Origin: an uncultured Clostridia bacterium
GTDB lineage: Bacteria; Bacillota; Clostridia; TANB77; CAG-508
DNA: 5,133 nt
Assembly (NCBI GenBank): GCA_947629805.1
Contig: CANRFE010000087.1
Location: 1-5,133 of the forward strand
Direction of reading: 5' to 3'
The notes below the pieces were generated by a model. The model did not search any database. It saw only the letters and a program-made list of their open reading frames with translations, and was not told the DNA's origin. The translations under genes were made by a program, and so were the position numbers. Below are positions 1 through 4,085 of this stretch, piece by piece; the first letter of the stretch is position 1, and every line of letters begins with the position of its first letter.

Positions 1-275
1 TTGCATTTATATCTAAATTCATATAATGTGCTGTATGGTACAAACTAATTTTGTTGATATATTCCAAATTATTTTTTAATGTTGTTTTATTAAATGAGTC
101 GTTTTAATATGTATATAACTCATTCTAGACAAAAATTGCAAGAAGAAACTGATATAATCATTTCTCCTTGCATATTATAAATTACATTATAATTAAAAAT
201 ATCATTATATAATTTTTTATGTATCTTATCTTTCAATAAATCATATTTTACTGATAGATTGGAATAATGCTCTAC
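1..275 (-). pseudogene. Possible remnant of an unrecognised coding sequence
   Basis: Two stop-free, protein-like stretches lie on the minus strand downstream of the pilin-like gene. The first runs from 275 to 123 (51 codons, stop TGA at 120-122), has no start codon at its head and ends ...IISVSSCNFCLE. The second is in another frame, from 103 off the left edge (34 codons), and includes NNLEYINKISLYHTAHYMNL. A nonsense change plus a one-base frameshift near the A-run at 103-106 would join them into one decayed gene. I do not recognise either piece. Open stretches of this length can arise by chance in DNA this AT-rich, and a terminator-like hairpin lies inside the first one, so the region may simply be non-coding. 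Confidence 0.22.
131..171 (-). terminator. Rho-independent terminator of the pilin-like gene
   Basis: On the minus strand an 11-bp stem (GCAAGGAGAAA with TTTCTTCTTGC, one G-U pair) continues after one bulged base into a 4-bp stem (TGAT/ATCA) with a three-base loop. It is followed by AATTTTTG. The hairpin lies about 115 bases after the stop codon of the pilin-like gene and is the first good terminator downstream of it. On the plus strand it is followed by a less U-rich tail, so minus-strand use is favoured. Confidence 0.55.
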
Positions 276-284
276 TTATAAAAT

Positions 285-1781
285 TTAATCTTCGTCTTGC
301 CAAACTAATATTGGGTATCCATGATTTTTACCCTTTGTATCGGCTTTATAGTCGGTTCCTAAACTTTTTACTCTATTTTTAATATCTTCTTTATTTTCAT
401 ATACTGTTACACCGCCAGAAGAGTCTGTTCTATCATCTTGACCTATAGCATTTGCTCCATTACTACACCAACAATAGCAATTTTCTATTTTCACAATAGT
501 ATCAGCATACCCTGCGATACTTCCATTTCTTAAAGTATCTTCCCTATCTATCTCTATCTTAGTTTCTCCTATATTATAACAATTGTGTATTTCTCCTCTC
601 CCTTCACACTGTGCACAAATTCCAGCAGATACTGGCCAAGTTTCAGTATTTTTTTGTTTCAAAGTTATACTACCTATATTATAGCATGAAGTTATATTAC
701 CAGCACCATTTGTTATACCAGATGCTCTTGAGTTTTGTCCTTCTGCATTGTTCATAATATTGCCTACATTATAACAACACTCTATTATAGCACCAGGATT
801 ACATGACCCCACAATGCCACAAACCAAACTGTACAAAGTTATAGTATTTATTGATATATTGCCAGTGTTATAACATTTACTAATTTTTGACCCTTCATTT
901 GCAAAACCTACTATTCCACCTATTACTCTGATTCCCGTGTTTATACTGACATTAACATCTACATTGCTATAGCACTTTTCTATAGTTCCACTATTTACTC
1001 CTACAAGAAAACCTATACCAACGTTAATTCTTTCTGTTGTTTCTGCCTCTTTTATTACCATTCCACCTGATTCTATTCCTATGTTTTTTATTGTTCCTGC
1101 ATTATAGCCAAATAAACCTTGATTATCTTCTTTCATATTTAAATACAAATTATTTATCTTATGATTATCTCCATCAAATATCCCTGTAAATGCATGTTCA
1201 ACATTATTACCTATTGGTATCCACGTATTATTATCGCTTCCCTGTAAATCTATGTCTTCTATTAAATATACTATATTATAATTAAAAGAACCACTATTAA
1301 CTAAGTCTCTAAAGTCTTCTATTGTGCCTACATTTTCTTTTCCTTGAAATTTATTTTCTTTTGTCTCTTTTCTCATTACTAGATAATAATTATTATTCAT
1401 TGCTAAAATTCCCAATTCTTCTAGCCACTCTTTTTCTTCTTTGCTTACTTTTTCTGAATTATACACTAATTTTCCATTTTCTATTGCTAATTTATCATTA
1501 TATTTACTTTTTTCTCCCGTTACTCCTTCTATCGTTCCAAATTTTGTACTGCTAGAATTCTCTGAGTTTTCATTTTTTAATTCATCCCCTATGTATATTA
1601 TTTGCATTTTATCTTCTATGCTTTTTATATCTGTAACAAATACTGCCTTTTTTGCATTTTTTATTATACTATTATCTCCAATAATTGCATCAATTGATAT
1701 TCCTGCTAAAATTAATAGCACTACTATTGTTACTACAAGCGCTATTAGAGTAATACCTTCGTGTTTCATTCCTTTTTTCAT
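285..1781 (-). CDS. Prepilin-like surface protein with GLUG-type repeats
   Basis: 498 residues, probably exported and displayed on the surface. Residues 1-9 (MKKGMKHEG) form a basic prepilin leader with likely cleavage after Gly9. They are followed by the hydrophobic helix ITLIALVVTIVVLLILAGIS, as in type IV pilin-like proteins processed by a prepilin peptidase. The usual Glu at mature position 5 is Ala. Residues 48-150 are a polar linker. From about 150, FTGIFDGDNHKINNL (198-212) and GLFGYNAGTIKNIGI (222-236) are typical of GLUG-repeat proteins, which fold as beta-solenoids in adhesin-like proteins. Repeats of 30-35 residues follow, each with a Cys-Tyr pair (Cys270, 303, 336, 366, 401, 435). 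The start is supported by GGGAGG at 1791-1796, nine bases upstream; Met5 is a weaker alternative. The hairpin and leader ORF upstream may control it. Substrate or partner is unknown, and it could be a minor pseudopilin or a stand-alone adhesin. Confidence 0.85.
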   Translation of the reverse strand: MKKGMKHEGITLIALVVTIVVLLILAGISIDAIIGDNSIIKNAKKAVFVTDIKSIEDKMQIIYIGDELKNENSENSSSTKFGTIEGVTGEKSKYNDKLAIENGKLVYNSEKVSKEEKEWLEELGILAMNNNYYLVMRKETKENKFQGKENVGTIEDFRDLVNSGSFNYNIVYLIEDIDLQGSDNNTWIPIGNNVEHAFTGIFDGDNHKINNLYLNMKEDNQGLFGYNAGTIKNIGIESGGMVIKEAETTERINVGIGFLVGVNSGTIEKCYSNVDVNVSINTGIRVIGGIVGFANEGSKISKCYNTGNISINTITLYSLVCGIVGSCNPGAIIECCYNVGNIMNNAEGQNSRASGITNGAGNITSCYNIGSITLKQKNTETWPVSAGICAQCEGRGEIHNCYNIGETKIEIDREDTLRNGSIAGYADTIVKIENCYCWCSNGANAIGQDDRTDSSGGVTVYENKEDIKNRVKSLGTDYKADTKGKNHGYPILVWQDED

Positions 1782-1808
1782 TTGTTTTTTCCTCCCTAAA
1801 ATTTTATT

Positions 1809-1928
1809 TTAAGCACAATAAAAGGACAGGCTATTTTTTATAAATAGTCCATCCTTTAATTTATTTACATTGTTTTTATATATGTTAATTTTTGTTATTT
1901 TAATTCCATTTATTGGATAATTGCAGTT
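1809..1928 (-). other. Alternate-frame open stretch spanning the leader hairpin
   Basis: Reading from 1928 down to the TAA at 1809-1811 gives 39 sense codons, starting NCNYPINGIKITK and ending NSLSFYCA. This frame is closed upstream by TAA just before the dinucleotide repeat (1950-1952), so it is not translated from the leader ATG at the present repeat length. Gain of one repeat unit, or loss of two, would join it to the leader start and give a peptide of about 60 residues (12 units). It covers the whole hairpin at 1821-1857. The absence of stops may be chance at this base composition. Confidence 0.35.
1821..1857 (-). terminator. Hairpin between leader ORF and pilin-like gene (attenuator candidate)
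   Basis: A 16-position stem (1821-1836 with 1842-1857) encloses a five-base loop. On the minus strand 15 positions pair, including two G-U wobbles, with one A-C mismatch. It is followed by UAUUGUGCUU, a mediocre U-rich tail. It lies 39 bases upstream of the pilin-like start codon and downstream of the strong promoter, so it sits where an attenuator would. It might instead be a 5' mRNA stabiliser or a leftover terminator. Confidence 0.5.
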
Positions 1929-1989
1929 GTGTGTGTGTGTGTGTGTGTGTTAGAGCCACACGGCTTTCAGAATTTAATCTATTTTTCAT
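1900..1989 (-). CDS. Leader ORF of 29 codons with Thr-His repeat
   Basis: It starts MKNRLNSESRVAL, continues with a THTHTHT run encoded by an AC dinucleotide repeat, and ends QLQLSNKWN. Translation signals are strong: GGAG at 1998-2001 lies eight bases before the ATG, and a near-consensus promoter lies just upstream. The context around the start (GGAGAAAAACAAATGAAAAA) nearly matches the start of the pilin-like gene downstream. The product has no recognisable domain, signal or membrane segment. It may be a regulatory leader whose frame depends on repeat length, or the stub of a duplicated and decayed pilin-like gene. It stops at 1900-1902, 42 bases before the hairpin begins. Confidence 0.5.
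   Translation of the reverse strand: MKNRLNSESRVALTHTHTHTQLQLSNKWN
1929..1950. repeat. (GT)11 / (AC)11 dinucleotide microsatellite
   Basis: Eleven uninterrupted GT units on the plus strand (AC on the minus strand), inside the 29-codon leader ORF. Perfect dinucleotide tracts of this length are rare in bacteria outside slippage-prone contingency loci. Each unit gained or lost shifts the downstream frame by two bases. Confidence 0.97.
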
Positions 1990-2013
1990 TTGTTTTTCTC
2001 CTTTTACTTTTTC

Positions 2014-2042
2014 ATTCTAAGCTAATTTTTTACAATTGTCAA
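2014..2042 (-). promoter_or_regulatory. Sigma-A-type promoter for leader ORF and pilin-like gene
   Basis: On the minus strand: -35 TTGACA (2037-2042, perfect consensus), a 17-base spacer, and -10 TAGAAT (2014-2019, five of six matches). The predicted start is near 2007, just ahead of the AAAAGGAG ribosome binding site of the leader ORF. An A-rich stretch lies upstream of the -35. The first T of the -35 is also the first base of the target duplication next to the insertion sequence. Confidence 0.75.
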
Positions 2043-2071
2043 TGCTTTTTACTAAATTTTTCTGCCATCAT
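2042..2071. repeat. Left copy of 30-bp target-site duplication
   Basis: Thirty bases (ATGCTTTTTACTAAA ... CTGCCATCAT) that recur without mismatch at 3574-3603. The bases on either side differ (2041/3573 and 2072/3604), so the repeat is exactly 30. It is the duplicated target of the insertion sequence. Confidence 0.9.
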
Positions 2072-2090
2072 CTGATTCATTTATGATAAT
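2062..2090 (+). promoter_or_regulatory. Candidate hybrid promoter for the transposase
   Basis: CTGCCA (2062-2067, four of six matches to the -35 consensus) is separated by 17 bases from GATAAT (2085-2090, five of six matches to the -10). The -35 lies in the duplicated target and the -10 inside the left inverted repeat. A start near 2097 would follow. The match is moderate and untested. Confidence 0.3.
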
Positions 2091-2097
2091 GTCTTAA
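2072..2097 (+). repeat. Left terminal inverted repeat
   Basis: Twenty-six bases that match the reverse complement of 3548-3573 at 20 positions, with a conserved core (CATTT, then TGA, then AATGTCT). The outermost base does not match. This is the expected transposase binding end. Confidence 0.8.
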
Positions 2098-2105
2098 TAA
2101 TTCAA

Positions 2106-3494
2106 ATGAGAAAGGTTGAATTAACAATGAAAGAAGAATTTAAATACAATATTATTAAAAAATTAATAGAAACTAATGGCAACAAGAAAAGAGCTGCTAT
2201 TAAACTCGATTGCACCGTTAGACATATAGATAGATTGATCGCTGGTTACAAACAAAAAGGTAAAGCATATTTCGTACACGGTAATCGTGGTAGACTTCCT
2301 TCTCATGCTTTATCTGAAGAACAAAAAACTCAAATCGAACAACTTTACTTAAATAAATATTGGGACTGTAATTACACTGTTTTCTCTGAGTTCTTAGCTG
2401 ATAGAGAAAATATATTTCTTTCCGTAGATGAGGTTAGAGTAATTTTCAGAGATAAATATATATTATCTCCTAGGTCTCATAAATCTACTAGAAAACGTTT
2501 ACGAGACCAATTAATTGCTGAACAACAAAAAGTTAACTCTATTGCCCAAAAAGAAAAAATACAAGCTAATATTATCGCTGTTGAAGATGCTCACCCTAGA
2601 CAACCTAGATGCCAATATTTCGGTGAGGAAATTCAAATAGATGCTTGCATTCATTTATGGTTTGGCAATTCTAAAACTGCTTTACATGCTGCCATCGATG
2701 ATGCTACTGGTAATCTCCTTGCTCTTTTCTTTGACAAACAAGAAACTCTATATGGTTATTACAATATTTCTAAACAAATATTAATGCATTATGGTATCCC
2801 TTACAAATTTAAAACTGATAAGAGAACGGTTTTTGAATACAAAAAGAAAGGCTCTTCTCTGCTAGAAGAAGATACCTTTACTCAATTCGCTTATGCCTGT
2901 TCCCAATTAGGCATTAAACTTGAAACGAGCTCTGTCCCTGAATTTAAACCTCGTATTGAAAGGGCTTTTCAAACCTTACAACAGCGACTTCCTCAAGAAC
3001 TTAGATTAGCTAACATCACAACCATTGAAGAAGCCAATAAATTCTTAGCAGAATACATAAACAAATTCAATAAACAGTTTGCTCTATGCATTAATCATAA
3101 CAAATCTGTATTCGAAAAGCAACCAGATGAGAAAAAAATTAATTTAATATTAGCAGTTTTAACAAAACGAATTATTGATAGAGGTCATTCAATTAAATTT
3201 AATAACAAGTATTACAGATTAGTAAATCGTAACAATACACCTATTTTCTTTAATCATGGAACAACATGTATTGTTATTAAATCTTTTGATAATCAACTTT
3301 ATGCTACAGTAAATGATAGTATATTTGCACTTGAAGAAATACCAGAAGTACAAGCAATTTCAGAAAATTTTGATGATATTGTTGAAACTAAGCCTAAAGA
3401 AATATATATACCACCTATGAATCATCCTTGGAGACAAAAACATTTTGAAAGCTTTATTGAAAAACAAGAACATCGCTTAGAAAATGTTTCTTAA
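2106..3494 (+). CDS. DDE transposase, ISNCY/IS1202-like
   Basis: 462 residues, full length for this transposase type. It cuts and joins the element's ends during transposition. Residues about 12-48 form a helix-turn-helix (NGNKKRAAIKLDCTVRHIDR) that probably binds the inverted repeats. The RNase H-like catalytic core spans about 165-300. The likely catalytic triad is Asp179 (IQIDAC), Asp238 (KTDKRTVFEY) and Glu285 (PRIERAFQTLQ). The C-terminal part carries FEKQPDEKKINL and YIPPMNHPW, as in related clostridial transposases. The 2106 ATG has no clear ribosome binding site. Met8 at 2127 has AAAGG 11 bases upstream and may be the true start, giving 455 residues. No frameshift or internal stop is present, so the protein is probably functional. 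It is the only plus-strand gene between minus-strand genes. Confidence 0.93.
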   Translation: MRKVELTMKEEFKYNIIKKLIETNGNKKRAAIKLDCTVRHIDRLIAGYKQKGKAYFVHGNRGRLPSHALSEEQKTQIEQLYLNKYWDCNYTVFSEFLADRENIFLSVDEVRVIFRDKYILSPRSHKSTRKRLRDQLIAEQQKVNSIAQKEKIQANIIAVEDAHPRQPRCQYFGEEIQIDACIHLWFGNSKTALHAAIDDATGNLLALFFDKQETLYGYYNISKQILMHYGIPYKFKTDKRTVFEYKKKGSSLLEEDTFTQFAYACSQLGIKLETSSVPEFKPRIERAFQTLQQRLPQELRLANITTIEEANKFLAEYINKFNKQFALCINHNKSVFEKQPDEKKINLILAVLTKRIIDRGHSIKFNNKYYRLVNRNNTPIFFNHGTTCIVIKSFDNQLYATVNDSIFALEEIPEVQAISENFDDIVETKPKEIYIPPMNHPWRQKHFESFIEKQEHRLENVS

Positions 3495-3505
3495 TTTAAA
3501 AATTA

Positions 3506-3532
3506 AGCACTAATTCATTAAAAATTAGTGCT
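3506..3532. terminator. Hairpin after the transposase gene
   Basis: A perfect 10-bp stem (AGCACTAATT with AATTAGTGCT) and a seven-base loop lie 11 bases after the transposase stop. On the plus strand the tail is AATGTTTAAA, poor in U. On the minus strand it is followed by TAATTTTTAAA, a better terminator. It may end transposase mRNA, or stop antisense transcription entering from the right. Confidence 0.5.
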
Positions 3533-3547
3533 AATGTTTAAAAAAAT

Positions 3548-3573
3548 TTGAGACATTTTCAAAAATGATTGAC
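3548..3573 (-). repeat. Right terminal inverted repeat
   Basis: Its reverse complement matches the left end at 20 of 26 positions. Together with the first base of the target duplication, the outer end spells TTGACA (3569-3574) pointing out of the element, a perfect -35 hexamer. No suitable -10 lies at normal spacing in the present flank. Confidence 0.8.
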
Positions 3574-3603
3574 ATGCTTTTTACTAAATTTTTCTGCCAT
3601 CAT
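3574..3603. repeat. Right copy of 30-bp target-site duplication
   Basis: Identical to 2042-2071 over all thirty bases. It marks the right junction of the insertion sequence with the chromosome. Removing the element and one copy would restore an ordinary intergenic region between the pilin-like promoter and the small membrane gene. Confidence 0.9.
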
Positions 3604-3641
3604 TTTTAGAAATTACTGCTTCTTACATATAAGAATTACAG

Positions 3642-3676
3642 AAAAAGAGAGTACTAAAAATAGTAACTCTCTTTTT
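3642..3676. terminator. Bidirectional terminator
   Basis: AAAAAGAGAGT pairs with ACTCTCTTTTT, and the stem extends through ACTA/TAGT with one bulged base and a short A-rich loop. Both strands end the stem in a T-run, so it can act in either direction. It lies 44 bases after the stop codon of the small membrane gene on the minus strand and would also stop transcripts leaving the insertion sequence. Confidence 0.75.
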
Positions 3677-3719
3677 AAATAGCAATGCCCTACCAGATTT
3701 AGTTATTAAAAACACTTTA

Positions 3720-3977
3720 TTACATGCCATATTCTAAGTGTATTCCCCAAAAATATAGTATAACTAGCACAAGTGCTGCAAGAATTGCAAGTATTACCGC
3801 GGTTTTTCCTATAATATAAATAGTAATTATAATTCTATTAAAAATTTTCATAAACTTCTTTGCGCTTTTATTGTCTTCATTAAATTTTTCTATATTTGCA
3901 CCGTATTTTTCTTGTTCTTCTTGCTCTTTTTCCCTACTCCATTTTTCTAGTTCTTCCCAGTCCTTTTTATTTTCCAT
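3720..3977 (-). CDS. Small membrane protein of unknown function
   Basis: 85 residues, not recognised. Residues 1-35 are highly charged (EELEKWSREKEQEEQEK) and probably helical or coiled-coil. Residues about 47-79 are strongly hydrophobic (RIIITIYIIGKTAVILAILA and onward), long enough for one long or two tightly packed membrane helices, since a Gly-Lys breaks the segment near 57-58. The charged N-terminus suggests a cytoplasmic domain on a membrane anchor. The start is well supported by AGGAG at 3987-3991, nine bases upstream. It lies 108 bases downstream of the aminopeptidase stop on the same strand, so co-transcription is possible. A terminator follows it. The short tail after the hydrophobic segment (HLEYGM) could mean C-terminal loss, but nothing proves it. 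Confidence 0.75.
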   Translation of the reverse strand: MENKKDWEELEKWSREKEQEEQEKYGANIEKFNEDNKSAKKFMKIFNRIIITIYIIGKTAVILAILAALVLVILYFWGIHLEYGM

Positions 3978-4053
3978 TATAATTTTCTCCTATGAATAAT
4001 TTGTATTAATTTTTCGCATTTTTGTATACTTATATTTTGTACATTTATATTTT

Positions 4054-4083
4054 CTAATATTTTAGCATGAAAATTTTAAACAA
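4054..4083 (-). promoter_or_regulatory. Weak candidate promoter for the small membrane gene
   Basis: On the minus strand TTGTTT (4078-4083) is followed, 18 bases on, by TATTAG (4054-4059), just after the aminopeptidase stop codon. The fit is poor and the AT-rich gap offers many chance matches. Read-through from the aminopeptidase gene is equally possible, since no terminator hairpin is visible between them. Confidence 0.2.
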
Positions 4084-4085
4084 CT

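Larger units (their letters stand above)
2072..3573 (+). mobile_element. Complete insertion sequence, ISNCY/IS1202-like, 1502 bp
   Basis: The boundaries follow from the perfect 30-bp direct repeats outside and the inverted repeats just inside. One full-length transposase gene fills it, with no passenger gene. The known IS1202 group makes unusually long target duplications (27 bp for IS1202 itself), which fits the 30 bp seen here, and the transposase resembles clostridial proteins annotated as ISNCY family. The perfect duplication and intact gene suggest a recent insertion and an element that may still be active. The family name is from memory of the protein type, not a search. Confidence 0.85.

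Noticed and set aside
93..124. Seven-base inverted repeat AATGAGT/ACTCATT
   Set aside because: Loop of 18 bases and no associated gene or terminator tail.
120..137. Recoded TGA (selenocysteine) after SSCNFCLE
   Set aside because: The visible hairpin lies before the TGA, not after it, and the frame after it closes within a few codons; a nonsense change or chance stop is simpler.
1322..1812. Plus-strand ORFs of 77 and 123 codons opposite the pilin-like gene
   Set aside because: They are antisense shadows rich in Phe, Leu and Ser from complementing an AT-rich gene, have no good ribosome binding sites and no recognisable domains.
1900..1989. Classical His or Thr biosynthesis attenuator, suggested by the Thr-His run
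   Set aside because: The run is a by-product of the dinucleotide repeat, and the downstream gene is a surface protein, not a His or Thr biosynthetic gene.
2042..3603. CRISPR-like or integron-like array from the 30-bp repeats
   Set aside because: There are only two copies, exactly flanking an insertion sequence with inverted repeats, so target duplication explains them fully.
3620..3635. Small palindrome TTCTTACATATAAGAA
   Set aside because: A 6-bp stem without a nearby promoter or gene start on either strand; it could be an operator but is within chance expectation.
4024..4053. Tandem 15-bp imperfect repeat (GTATACTTATATTTT / GTACATTTATATTTT)
   Set aside because: Only two units, 13 of 15 matches, in very AT-rich intergenic DNA; no operator or functional role can be argued.
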